Source of the DNA: Anisodus tanguticus | Lineage: Eukaryota; Streptophyta; Magnoliopsida; Solanales; Solanaceae | Length of the DNA: 64,000 bases | Assembly: GCA_034509755.1 (NCBI GenBank) | Contig: CM067553.1 | Location: forward strand, 44,832,110 to 44,896,109 | Reading direction: 5' to 3' | In this document: in pieces, positions 1-11,171 of the stretch | How positions within the stretch are numbered: the stretch's first letter is position 1 | Layout: each line of letters begins with the position of its first letter | Translations under genes and position numbers: made by a program | The notes under the pieces: generated by a model | Database searches by the model: none | What the model was told of the DNA's origin: nothing | What the model saw: the letters and a program-made list of their open reading frames with translations, nothing else

Positions 1-461
1 TGGGCAGGTTGTCCGGACACGCGACGATCCACCTCAGGCTATTGTGTGTTCTTAGGGGATAATATCATATTTTGGTCTGCCAAGAGACAAGCCATATTGT
101 CATGTTCGAGTGTAGAAGCAAAGTATAGCGGTATTGCGAATGTTGTTGCTGAGATTTGTTGGCTCCGAAACCTTCTTTTGGAGCTTCAGTGTCCATTGCG
201 TAAGGCATCTTTGGTTTATTGTGATAACATATATGTCATCTATCTGTCTCATAATCCGGTTCAGCATCAACGAACCAAGCATATTGAGATGGACATCCAC
301 TTTGTTCGTGAGAAGGTTGTTCTCGGTCATGTCAGAGTATTACATGTGCCTTCCACTTATTAGTATACGGGATATATCCATAAAAGGTCTTCCTAGACAG
401 CTCTTCCTTGACTTCAGATCCAGTCTTAGCGTCCGGCCTCCTCCCGCTCAGACTGAGGGGG
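1..461 (+). pseudogene. Ty1/copia polyprotein, RNase H C-terminal end (partial)
   Basis: This is the last part of a copia Pol polyprotein; the rest lies outside the window. The translation carries the copia RNase H block TRRSTSGYCVFLGDN, then SAKRQA, a degenerate form of the usual SSAEAEYR (SSVEAKYSG), WLRNLLLEL, NPVQHQRTKHIEMDIHFVREKV and the PPPAQTEG-type C-terminus. A stop at 361-363 and a frame change near 370 break the reading frame, so it is not functional. The same block, closely similar, recurs at 29250-29737, so both belong to one copia lineage. An LTR-like sequence follows directly. Confidence 0.88.
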
Positions 462-622
462 TGTATTAGCACGTGTATATAACACATATATTTACCATAT
501 TTTGTGTTGTATAATTATGGTAGAATTGGGATCCTTATTAGAGAAGGATTCAACATTGTACACCTATATATATTTATATTAATGAGAAAAGCTCCGCAAA
601 AAAGATTAATACAATTTTACCG
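462..622 (+). mobile_element. Probable 3' LTR of the edge copia element
   Basis: It begins TGTATTAGCACGTG right after the RNase H C-terminus and a short G-run (polypurine-like, GAGGGGG). It is AT-rich with a TATATAA-type stretch and ends near 620 in AATACAATTTTAC. Length and placement match the roughly 160-bp LTRs of the related element at 23056-29898. The right end is uncertain because no partner LTR is in the window. Confidence 0.5.
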
Positions 623-1472
623 GTACAATATTTTCATAGGAGATTTGCTTCTTTTATTCAGTCATTATATAATCATGTGAGAACATCTATTCAATCGAAG
701 TTAAAGGAATAGCTTTAGGGATCCGACACAACTTCAGGAATAGCAACAAAGTGGCAGCCGTTTTGACACAACAAGGAGAAAAATCATCATCAAACAACCA
801 ATAAGTCCTTTTAAGGAATCAACCGTTTTGCTTGCAATGAATGCTACAACAAGACCAAGAAGGACATTATATTACTAAAAAAAAAATTGGTTTGTAATAA
901 TTTAGCTAAATTTGAGAACTTTATTGTTATGATTCCTATGTAATGACTACTTAGCTTATCTATAAATAAACAAATATAACTTTTTACTAAAACAAAGAAG
1001 TTAAAGGAATAAGTACAACATATAAAAGTAGTTTCGTTTTGCTAAGTTGCTCATTGATAGGAGGAAAACAAATTTTTATCAAGCTATTTTTTACGGACAC
1101 GACTCGCGTGCATTATACGTGCAATGTATGTGGTTTTGTAAGGATCCGTTTGGATAATTTCTATCAGTCGAACAAAAATTATCAGTGTTAGCTAAAGGAT
1201 CATATGTGATCTAGATTATATAGAGAAAACGCTTATATTCGGAAGATTGTAATTATTCATGACATTAGGACTAGGCATTGTTTTCTAGAACCTAACAAGG
1301 TTGTAGATAAATTAGCCTCGCTGAGCCATTCTACTAACGAAGTATATATACTGATTTTGCTGATTTTCCAAGACAGATTCGAGGTCTCCTTAATGTGGAT
1401 AGATGAAATTTACCTTCATTTCGACTCAAGGGGAGAAACCCAAGTTTGCTCATCTATGAACCTCCTTGATTG
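623..1472. other. AT-rich intergenic DNA with a dispersed repeat
   Basis: No gene is seen. The part from about 1010 to 1235 (GACTCGCGTGCATTATACGTG, TGTAAGGATCCGTTTGG, TGATCTAGATTATA) is clearly related to 12840-13048 and more weakly to 9335-9410. This suggests a local duplication that predates the transposon insertions to its right. Confidence 0.6.
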
Positions 1473-1722
1473 TGTTAAGAGAGTCCCAAATCGGAAATAG
1501 AATGGAACATGGACTCCTTATATGGACTTGGACAATCATCACCTTACAAGCTAGCTTTTGGGGTTGAGTTAGGCCCAAGATCCATTCTTTACATGGTATC
1601 AGAGTCAGACCAATTCCAATTCTATGTTCACCGATGTTGGGTCCCCAAATTATGGCATACACGCTCCAATTAACGGGTTCTGAATGTGTGGGAGTGTTAA
1701 GAGAGTTCCAAATCGGAAATAA
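1473..1722 (+). mobile_element. TRIM-like mini LTR element, copy 1, left part (continues at 8162)
   Basis: The first LTR (1473-1593, 121 bp) starts TGTTAAGAGAGTCCC and ends TTCTTTACA. It is followed by TGGTATCAGAGTC, a primer-binding site complementary to initiator-Met tRNA. A short non-coding internal part (about 100 bp, with the conserved ACGCTCCAATTAACGG stretch) leads to the second LTR at 1695. That LTR is cut after 28 bases by the copia element at 1723 and resumes at 8162. The element has no coding capacity, so it would need enzymes supplied in trans. Confidence 0.85.
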
Positions 1723-2867
1723 TATTGAAAATTTACTAATGTGGAATTAAGTTTATCTCATTATTTATGACTCGAACAATTAGAGTCTCGCACGTCGGAA
1801 ATGTCATTTCCACACACGTGCAATCTTAGTGCCAAATATCGTAAATTTCGTTAATGAAAGAGTTATTGGTACGTAAGTGAAATGTTTGAGACATAGAATG
1901 ATGGACGGTTATTAGCTAAATAACAAGTGTTCCACGTTGGTAAACGAAGGAAGGATTGTGTGAAATGTAAGATGGTATGAGTCGAAAAAGGGTCGCGGAG
2001 CGAGAAGGGTCGTGGCACCTCCCGGACTGGGCCGCGGCGCCGGAGCGCTGCGACGCCTGATTGGCAGTGAGCATCGTGAGTTTCTGGCTGAATTAGCATT
2101 GTGGCGCTAATGTGGCAGAGCCACGACGCTTCATTGGCAGTGACTGCTCGACGGAATCCCAAAGGTTTGGATGTTGAGGTGGTTTCAATGGCATTGATCC
2201 ACCCAATAATGTCCATTACTTAGACCATTATGTTGTTGCATTACTTAGGGGTTAAATGTCATCCATTACATGGCAATTGAATTTCATTATGGGGCATTTG
2301 GAAGATCATCTTGCACACCTATAAATTGAGGCCTTTGGATCAATTCTATAGAAGGAAAAAATGAACAAGTGAACATACTTACAAGTTAACAACACCATAA
2401 AGAGATCAGATTTTCTGATAAACAATCATTCTCTTAGCAATCTTCATTATTCGTGTTCGTCGCTGGGATCATTTGTGTAGGCTTTGCATATTTGATAGTT
2501 TGTTATTTCATCTTGGGAGACTATTGTCCACACTTTCGTAAAGCCTATATACGGGGACAATCTTATCTTAAAGACAAAAAGTCATCTCTCGACTCAGCCG
2601 GTGGTGTTGTGATTATCTAATTTGTTGCTAAGTGTTTCAGGTGTGAACTTGAATCTCAAAGGACTCTAACCGTTCGGATTCTCAGCGGTTCCACAAGCCA
2701 CAAGTGTAGCAGTTCATGTTCTTGTATTTCTGAATACAAGATCCAGATTTGAAGTTCCAATTCAAGATCAAGAGATTGACAACTTGTTGTTGTAATCTTT
2801 GTTGTTTATCCTTTCGATCACTGTAATAGTTATTTACTATTCTCGTACGTATTTTACATATCCAACA
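1723..2867 (+). repeat. 5' LTR of the 1723-8161 copia element
   Basis: The first bases TATTGAAAATTTAC correspond to TGTTGGAAATTTAC in the 3' LTR; the end is ATATCCAACA. A GC-rich block (about 1985-2160) sits in otherwise AT-rich DNA. A CCTATAAATTGAGG TATA box lies at about 2319-2330. The repeat contains no gene; frames through the GC-rich block are chance openings. Confidence 0.88.
2320..2326 (+). promoter_or_regulatory. LTR TATA box (TATAAAT)
   Basis: TATAAAT lies inside the LTR in the context CACACCTATAAATTGAGGC, where a U3/R promoter is expected. The same site is kept in the 3' LTR near 7614. Confidence 0.55.
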
Positions 2868-5800
2868 ATTTTAAGACAAAATTGTATTAGTGTTCGAAAG
2901 ATGTTAGTCAACAAGTGTGTGACCAAATCTGGCTATGGTTATGGTTTTCTAGTTGAAGACAATTCTGATCGTGCTGTTGACGGTCAAGGAGTTGATTGTG
3001 TCACCGGTCCCGAGAGTGGTGGAAACAAGCGCCCACGAGAGGCTGAGGATGTCAACTGGGACAAGAGGAGAAGGCTGAAGATATTGTTCTATCTTGTAGA
3101 AGAGAGACTATATTTTTTCTAGACAAAGGATCCGAATTATAGTAAGGAGGATGTGGACACTCAGTCTAACTGAAGTGGGCCAGAATTCAAAAGGTCTAAG
3201 TTAATTTATCTTTCCTTATCTATAATGTGTTGAGATAATATCTGATTAAGAGTGTGTAAAGCAAGGCTGGGAATATGGAAGTATTGTCATTAAAAACTTA
3301 TATTTCCTACACTCTAAAAATTAGATATTGAATCCTCTTCCTTCCCGGTTAAGGATTGGACTATTGTAAACAAAACTTAAAAAGATCCGTTCTTTTGGGT
3401 GTAATTATTAAAAGTATGTTCGCACATACGAAGGATAGAGATCCACTGACTGTGCGAAAACTATTACCACTCTTAAGCAAGCGCCAGGAATTGTCTGGGC
3501 ACCAATCTCAAAGGAAGAAGACAAAAAGATAATGGCTTATCTTAAGACGTTGAACCTGTCACACTATCTGATAGAAGATCCTTCATTTGATAGGATGATA
3601 TTGGACACTCAGTCATACAAGCCTATGGGTGACTGGAGTGGGCCAGAATTTCCAGGTCTTAAAAGATCTGAATGCCAAAAGAAATGCAGAAAAGTAATGG
3701 ACACCTAGTGAGGTGGGCCATAGTTTCCAAGTCTTAAATGATCTGAAGGCCAAAAGAAAGGCAGAAAAGAATTTGGACACTTAGTCTGCCAAAGAATTTG
3801 GACACTTAGTCTGCCAAAGTAACTGGAGTGGGCTAGAGTATCCAGATCACATATGATCCGGTTACGCCCTAACCATGGGCAAGAGGTTGTTCATGTGAAG
3901 CAATGTCACCTCTAAAGTAGAAGGGGTTGGAGAGGTTGTCCTTAAAAAGGACTTTAGGGAATGGGATCACTCTAAAAGGAGGTGATACATGTCCCAAACT
4001 TGGTTTTAGGGACACTGTTGGTCAAGCTAGTTTGAGACTAGTCCAACAGGTCTGTAATAACTAAGAATGGTACAGTATGTCTGTAGCCAAATGAATGATA
4101 TATTTATAATATATGTATATATGCCATCATAGATTAAGACACGTTAAATAGAAAGTCATTCAAAAGCTAATTAAGTTGAGATTGTTGTCTTCTGTTGACA
4201 TAAACCCTCTAAATGAATGTGAGGTGGGTGAAGAGGCAAAATCGCATTTCCATTCCGTCAAAGGAATAGCGAAAGAAGCAGTCCTCTAGAACTTAGTAAC
4301 ACCTACATGGGTGATTTAAAGTTTGTACGAAATAGAGGGGGGAGACAAGTACTTTGTGACCTTCATTGACGATGGTACAACGTATTGCATCATTTCTTTG
4401 TTGAAAAGCAAAGATTAAGTTGTTGAAGTAAATAAGCGCTACAAAGCAGAAGTTGAAAATCAACTAAGCCTGTGGATTGAGGAATTCGTAGTGATAGATG
4501 GAGAGAATGTGAAGCATCAGTCATCAAACGACTGCTTATTACTCACCTCAGTCTAACAATTTTAGCCAAGCGCAAAGCCTTACGCCCAAAATATGTGGGG
4601 CAAGGCGATCCTCAACAGAACTCCGCATAAGGATAATGATAACCCTCCATGTGAAACATGGAAAGGATCCCACCTACAAATGTTGTGATGTGGGGTGGCT
4701 TGGTAGAGGTTGGAATACCAAAACAGGTCAAGCTAGACTTAAGACTGTAGATTGCATATCCACTGGATCTGCAAATAACAGTAGTGCTTATCGCCTCTTG
4801 GTGTCAAAGAATGTTGAATTCTTTGAGGATAACTTTCCTTGAGAAGGAAAAATAAGTAATTGCTCGAGGTTAACAAGAACTCGCGAGTGCCTAATTGTCC
4901 GAAACCAGACATTCCAGAGCTATAGGACTCGGAAGTTGCTGACTATCCAGAACTTAATGTTTCAGATCTACAGAACTCATGGATTCTAGATGTTGAACCG
5001 AGACGGAGCAAAGAGGGGACAAAGACTTGTTCCAGTCCTTCTAGCTTGTATGGTTGAGAATGAACCATGGACAATTAACAAAGAATTATCATCTCCAGAA
5101 GCGTTGCTTTGGAAAGAAGCTACAGAGAGAGAAATAGATTCCATCATATAGAACCACACTTGTGTAATGGTTGACCTTCCTCCGGGAAAAGAACCTTAGG
5201 GTTGTAAAAGTTGATACTCAAAAGTGAGTACAAAGTAGATGGATCTACTTACGAATATAAGGCCTCAGCTTCTTGTACATGTGTTTTCTTGTGAATAGCT
5301 TAACATCCAGGGCCATTGTAGTCTTGCGTGACATGGATGTTGAAACAACCTTCCTAATTGGAGAGTTGGAAGGAGAGGATCAGAGTTGGTTTGTCGGACT
5401 GTTGGGATTCTTTTTGAACTTTCATTTTGGTCCTGGAAGTTTCAGATAAAATAGAAATAATGAATCTGACAACAGAAACATTGACTCTGAAGTTAGAAAG
5501 CCAACAGTTGAAAAACCAACAATCTGAAAGTGAAGTCATATTGAAACAAAAGTCTCGATATGAAAGATATGGGTATCACATATGACATCTTAGTAATTGC
5601 GATTTCTAATACATCTAACATACTGGTCTAAATCCAAACTCATTTGTGAGGTACTTGACAGTCTCGTTGAAGCCACCAATTGATATGAATCATAGAACTG
5701 ATTGGAATCATGGTGCACCCATATACAAAGAGCGATATGCGTATGTCACATATAGTTCAATGTATTGTACACACTACAATCGACCTAGTATCGGCCTACA

Positions 5801-7009
5801 AAGTAGATCAGTTGAACTAAGGTTCACTCGTGATTCTAAAAATGATCGATAGAAGGTGTTAAATCGGATATGACGATGTCTGAAATGTTCGCTTATCTAC
5901 GGATTACAGTATTCTGGATGTCCAGCGGTTCTGGGAGAACACAATGATGCAAACTGGACATCAGACTTAAAGAACACCAATTCCACAAGTAAATGTGTAT
6001 GGTGGGTCTTGGAAAATTCTCTAAGCAAACTTGCATTGGCCGATTCATGATAGAATCGGAGTTTATCACTTTAAACAAATTATGAAAGAAGTTGAGTAAC
6101 TTCACGACTCCTTAGAGGACGTCCCTTATTGGGAGAAACTCATGCCTTCAACAGTTATACACTGTGACTAGCCGGTCGGCTTCAGGAAGGGCACGGATGA
6201 TGATATCTAGACATATCTGTCGGATCTGTCAGAGACATAAGACTGTAAGACGGTTGATCACCACGAGTGTCACTTCCTTGATTACTAATCAAAAGATATA
6301 GCAGACCCTTTAACTAAGGGACTACCGAAGATCAAGAGTTTTGCCTGCTAGGGGAATGAACTTAAAACCCAAATAATACGAACCTTTACGGTGGTAACCC
6401 AACCATACTGACTGAAGATCCTAAGAATTTGGTTCAATGGGAAAACTAAGCTGCAAAAGGTTTAGTTAAGCGCTTCGGTGGAAGCAAGAGCACTTCGAGA
6501 TTATGATTTCTGTAAAGAAACATAAATCCAAAGTCGTTCCCGCGATAGACATTAAAGTGCTACCTGAATGGTGGGTAAATGTTAAACTTCTAAACCTTTA
6601 ACGATCCTCAAACGGTTGAGGTTAAGGTTGGGAAAACTTTTAACGATTCCTAACACTTGTGAAGTGGGGTATAGCAAGATACCTTGTAAGAGATCACCTA
6701 TTTAAGTGTGAGGACAGACCGCCTCAAGTGAACGTACTTAAGAATACAAGTGTGTCCATGGCCACAATGGACAGAACAATAAGAAGAAACGAATAAATAG
6801 GAGGTATTGTGTTGGTATAATTATCTTGGCTTACATTAAATACTGACGGCTCAAGACATCACGTTCACCGTGCAGTAAGTAAGCCCGATGGTATTCAACT
6901 AGGAAGGTTCAAAGCGGAAGCTACCTCTCCTGATGCAATGTCTTTTCACTAAACGATTGCTGAAAGTAGACACCTTGTGTGTACGCCAAAATCTCTTTCA
7001 AGAGAGGAT
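2868..7009 (+). pseudogene. Decayed copia gag-pol
   Basis: Fragments follow copia order across shifting frames. An integrase core piece lies at about 4340-4500 (YFVTFIDDGTTYCI, LLKSKD, YKAEVENQL). The integrase C-terminal part, at 4560-4860, ends in KTVDCISTGSAN and VEFFEDNFP. The start of the RT domain is at about 5090-5210 (EALLWKEATEREIDSI, CVMVDLPPGKEP). An RNase H stretch lies at about 5880-6330 (KQTCIGRF, MIESEFITLN, KDIADPLTKGLP). The protein order matches the element at 37218-43696, but stops and shifts occur throughout and the RT core is largely lost. It cannot make a functional polyprotein. Confidence 0.82.
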
Positions 7010-8161
7010 TGTTGGAAATTTACTAATGTGGAATTAAGTTTATCCCATTATTTATGACTCGAATAATTGGGGCCCCGCACGTCGAAAATGTCATTTCCAC
7101 ACACGTGCAATCTTAGTGCCAAGTGTCATAAATTTCGTTAATGAAAGAGATATTGATACGTAAGTGAAATGTTTGAGACATAGAATGATGGACGGTTATT
7201 GGCCAAATAACAAGTGTTCCACATTGATAAACGAAGGAAGGATTGTGCGAAGTGTAAGATGATATAGGTCAGAAAAGGGTCGCGGTGACGAGAAGGGTCG
7301 CGACACCTTTCGGACTGGGCCACAGTGCCCTCTTGCAGCGCCGCGGCGCTTGATTGCCAGTAAGCATCGTGAGTTTCTGGCTAAATTAGCGCCGCGTCAC
7401 TAATGTGGCAGAGCCCCGACGCTTCATTGGCAGTGACTGCTCGACGGAATCCCAAAGGTTTGGATGTTGAGGTGGTTTCAATAGCATTGAATCCACCCAA
7501 TAATGGCCATTACTTAGACCATTATGTTGTTGCATTACTTAGGGGTTAAATGTCATCCATTACATGGCAATTGAATTTCATTATGGGGCATTTGGAAGAC
7601 CATCTTGCACACCTATAAATTGAGGCCTTTGGATCAATTCTATAGAAGGAAAAAATGAACAAGTGAACATACTTACAAGTTAACAACACCATAAAGAGAT
7701 CAGTTTTTCTGATAAACAATCATTCTCTTAGCAATCTTCATTATTCGTGTTCGTCGCTGGGATCATTTGTGTAGGCTTTGCACATTTGATAGTTTGTTGT
7801 TTCATATTGGGAGACTATTGTCCACATCTCCATAAAGCCTATTTATGGGGGCAATCTTGTCTTAAAGACAGAGAGTCATCTCTCGACTCAGCCGGTGGTG
7901 TTGTGATTATCTAATTGGTTGCTAAGTGTTTCAGGTGTGAACTTGAATCTCAAAGGACTCTAACCGTTCGGATTCTCAGCGGTTCTACAAGCCACAAGTG
8001 TAGCAGTTCATGTTCTTGTATTTCTGAATACAAGAACCAGATTTGAAGTTCTAATTCAAGATCAAGTGATTGACAACTTGTTGTTGTAATATTTGTTGTT
8101 TATCCTTTCGTTCACTGTAATAGTTATTTACTATTCCCGTACGTGCTTTAAATATCCAACA
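7010..8161 (+). repeat. 3' LTR of the 1723-8161 copia element
   Basis: It begins TGTTGGAAATTTAC directly after the purine-rich CAAGAGAGGAT and ends AATATCCAACA. It matches 1723-2867 along its length, including the GC-rich block and the TATA box, with scattered substitutions and small indels. Confidence 0.9.
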
Positions 8162-8259
8162 AATAGAATGGGAACATGGACTCCTTATATGGACTTAAAC
8201 AATCCTCACCTTACAAATTAGTTTTTGGGTTGAGTTAGACCAAAGATTCATTCTATACA
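8162..8259 (+). mobile_element. TRIM copy 1, remainder of the second LTR
   Basis: It resumes the TRIM LTR exactly where it was broken at 1722 (AATAGAATGGGAACATGG) and ends TTCTATACA, equivalent to TTCTTTACA in other copies. No matching target duplication is visible outside the TRIM. Confidence 0.85.
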
Positions 8260-9414
8260 TCAGCTTTATTGCCACTATATTTTTGGCTTTTTGCTTATAG
8301 AATAGGACTTTTTTGCTCTGTTCTATCCAGCCATACACTGGTGTAAAGAAGGTAAGGGTATAACCTCCTTAATGTTCTCATATTTCAACTGACAATAAAA
8401 TCGTGACTTGTTTAAAATAAACAAATGCTTAATTATTTCTATAAATATAATTTTTCTATATTGATAACGTCAATTTCATTCACATTTTGACTATAATTAC
8501 TCCTAGAGGAAGGTTTTCCTTATTTATTTTCAAGTATCTGTTGTCTATGTCTATAACAGGTGGAAAATTCTACTTATTTCTCTTCACATATCATTTATCT
8601 ATTTATAATTTAAAGATCTAATTTAATTTATTTTTAAAGTCAATAAAATATTGTTACTCATGTGATAAACACTCTCCACCTTCGGCTAAAGTTATGGTTC
8701 AAGTCACCAAGAGAGCAAAAAGGTGGGAGTTCCACGAGAGGGGTATACAAAATATTCTCGACATTTTGATTGATTCATTTTTTTTACATTAAAAAATAAA
8801 AAATAAATTATTTTTTAAGAAAACGACAATAGTGATGAGGAGTGAAATGTGTAGTTGATCTGTATAACTTAAAAATTCTTTGTATAATGAGTTTTAAGTC
8901 CTAAAAAGACAAAATATATAGACATCATAAATATTGATTGTATTACTGGGAGATTCTTTTTGGTTCAATCGGTTGTGTAATTAAATGAGAATGCATGGTC
9001 CAATGAAAGTTAGGAAGAAATATATCATACAACAGTAGATTCGTTTTGATGACTTCCTCACCGAATGAAAGAAAGGTTTACTTATTTCTCTTTGGATATC
9101 AATTGCTTATATTTGTAACAGATGGATAATTCTATTTATTTCTCTTTAGATATCACTTGTCCAAAAATGTATAACAATTTGCATATCGGAAAACAAATAA
9201 GCATAATACTGAAATAAATTTTAGAAAAATTAGTCGATCATTATACCTGTAGTTTTCAGTATATGTTAAAGGTTGTTTAATTTTGTCTGTTACTACCAAA
9301 TAAGGATCTTATTTTTAATTAAGCTACTCTTTTAATTACCGTCACGAACTTTACACGTGCAATGTTCGTGATTTTATAAGGATCGTTCGGGTTCCTATTA
9401 GTTGGATAAAAAGA
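8260..9414. repeat. Segmental duplicate A (paralogue of about 13058-14072)
   Basis: No gene is seen. From about 8440 this stretch parallels 13058-14072 in the same order. Shared landmarks are ATAATTACTCC, CGACAATAGTGATGAGGAGTG, GTGTAGTTGATCTG, TATAATGAGTTTTA, TTGGGAGATT-like and GGTTCCTATTAGTT. A motif block (AAAATTCTA, TTATTTCTCTT, ATATCA) recurs at 8515-8600, 9070-9170, 10070-10170 and, more loosely, 13130-13215, which suggests an array of old duplicates. Confidence 0.6.
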
Positions 9415-9752
9415 TGTAAATAATGGATCTTGGGCCTAACTCAACCTCAAAAGCTAGCTTGTATGGTGAAAATTTTCTAAGTCCATATAAGGAGTCCATG
9501 TTCACATTCCATATTCGATGTGGGACTCTTAACACTCCCCGACCGCCCAAACCTTGTTAACTGGAACGTGAATAATATAATTTGGGGATCCAATATTGGT
9601 GAACATAGAATTGAAATGAGCATTGCTCTGATACCATGTAAAATGAATCTTGGGCATAACTCAATCCCAAAAGCTAGTTTGTATGGTGAGGATTGTCCAA
9701 GTTCATATAAGGAGTATATTTTCATTCCATAATCGATGTGACACTCTTAACA
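9415..9752 (-). mobile_element. TRIM-like mini LTR element, copy 2
   Basis: LTRs at 9415-9534 and 9637-9752, in reverse orientation, begin TGTAAATAATGGATC and TGTAAAATGAATC and end CTCTTAACA. The primer-binding site lies at 9625-9636 (GCTCTGATACCA, reverse of TGGTATCAGAGC). About 100 bp of non-coding internal DNA separates the LTRs. Flanks AAAGA and AAATA are a near-perfect 5-bp target duplication. Confidence 0.88.
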
Positions 9753-10376
9753 AAATAGTATACTTTTGGCTCAATGATCGTATCTGGCCTAGGCTTATTT
9801 ATTTCTTCTATAGATATAATATTTATATTTGTAACGTGGAGATGAACCGGCGAAGATACCTAAGATGGAGCTCGGATGTCATCTTCCCCAGTTACTTTAC
9901 CAATTTCGAATTTTTATTTTTTTCTTTACTTTTCTTTTGTGGTTCAGACGCTTTTTTGCTTGTTTAATAATTAATAAAATTAGTCACTAGGTCCCACCCA
10001 GTGACCTTACCTTAAAAAAATATTTGTAACAGCCAGTTTCATTCTCACCTACATTATAGTATATGTCTCTTTGGAGGAAAGACTAACCTACATGTCTTTG
10101 GATATCCATTTATCTATATTTAACATATGAAAAATTCTATTTATTTCTCTCCAGATATCACTTATTTATATATGCACAACCTACATCTCTAAAACGAGTA
10201 AGCATAAATATTACAACATATTTCAAAAAAGTTAATTGTCTGATAAATTACGAATGAATAAGTATAAATATTACAACATATTTCAAGAAAGTTAGATGTC
10301 TGATAAACTATAATCATAAAATGTGATAACTTTTTTATGGTCAAATAAAAATAATACATACTTATCCATAAGATTA
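9753..10376. other. AT-rich intergenic DNA with a 60-bp tandem pair
   Basis: No gene is seen. A third partial copy of the local duplicated segment lies at about 10020-10180. Two adjacent copies of a unit of about 60 bp (TAAATATTACAACATATTTC, then GTCTGATAAA) lie at about 10196-10315. Confidence 0.5.
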
Positions 10377-10793
10377 AGGCAAGTTCTATAGGGTGGTGGT
10401 TAGACCGACTATGTTGTATGGGGCGAAGTGTTGTCTAGTCAATACTTCGCACACTAAAAAAATGAAAGTTGCGAGATGAGGATGTTGAGATGTATGTGTG
10501 GGCATACAAGGTGGGATTGAATTAGAAATGATGATATCCGGGACAGAATAGGAGTGGCCTCGGTGGAGGATAAGATGCGGGAAGCGAGGTTGAGATGGTT
10601 CGGCCATGTGCAGAAGAGAGACACAAATGCCCCAGTGCGGAGGTGTGAGAGGTTGACTATGTACGGGTTCAGAAGGGGTAGAGGTAGACCGAAGAAGTAT
10701 TGGGGAGAAGAGATTAGATGGTATATGACACATGTGCAACTTACAGAGGACATGACCGTAGATAGGGGTTGTGGAGGACACAAATTAGGATAG
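10377..10793 (+). pseudogene. LINE reverse transcriptase, C-terminal fragment
   Basis: The translation in shifting frames gives the usual C-terminal block of plant RTE-like LINE reverse transcriptases: an MLYGAKC-like piece, [49 protein letters not shown] and [10 protein letters not shown]. The open part is 10554-10793. The catalytic RT motifs lie upstream and are missing, so the copy is dead on arrival, as is usual for 5'-truncated LINEs. A frame on the opposite strand across the same bases is a shadow. Confidence 0.8.
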
Positions 10794-11171
10794 AAGGGTA
10801 GTAGGTAGTCGAGTGTAGCCCTACTTACGCTTACAAACTTGTAGTTGTAGTGTTATTATTGTAGACTCGCTTAGCCTATCATACTAGTATGTGCATTATT
10901 GCTTTATAGTAGCGTTTAATTTTTACTGCTATGTGTTCTGTAGTGTACTTTGTTTATCTTATGTACCTGCATTAATTACTGCCTCTTTTTCAGAATGCGA
11001 TAGCATGACTTATTCGCATTTGATACTAGCGTTTTCTTACTGCTTTAAATTTCTTGTCCGGATCTGACTGTTTCTTTCGCTTTTCTTGTGCTTATGCTCT
11101 GTCTTGAGCTGATGGTCTCTCAGAAATAACCAATCTACCTACCAAGATAGAAGTAAGGTCTGCGTACACTC
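10377..11171 (+). mobile_element. 5'-truncated LINE (RTE-type), left part; tail continues at 12233
   Basis: It begins inside the RT C-terminal coding part (AAGGCAAGTTCTATAGGG) and runs through a 3' UTR to GGTCTGCGTACACTC. It is homologous along its length to 46500-47310. A solo LTR interrupts the final tail, which resumes at 12233 and ends GAGTATGTTGTTGTTGT. Confidence 0.8.

Larger units (their letters stand above)
1723..8161 (+). mobile_element. Complete but decayed Ty1/copia retrotransposon, nested in TRIM copy 1
   Basis: Two direct LTRs (1723-2867 and 7010-8161) enclose about 4.1 kb of internal DNA with remains of gag, integrase, reverse transcriptase and RNase H in copia order. The element splits the second LTR of TRIM copy 1. 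The target duplication is AATAA on the left and AATAG on the right, and the uninterrupted TRIM sequence reads AATAG. The LTRs differ at many positions and every reading frame is broken, so this is an old insertion. I found no initiator-Met primer site after the 5' LTR. Confidence 0.9.

Noticed and set aside
1863..2216. 117-codon minus-strand frame
   Set aside because: It lies in the LTR GC-rich block; the equivalent in the 3' LTR (near 7138-7323) is broken.
2799..3122. 107-codon frame starting in the 5' LTR
   Set aside because: It straddles the LTR/internal junction and shows no gag motif.
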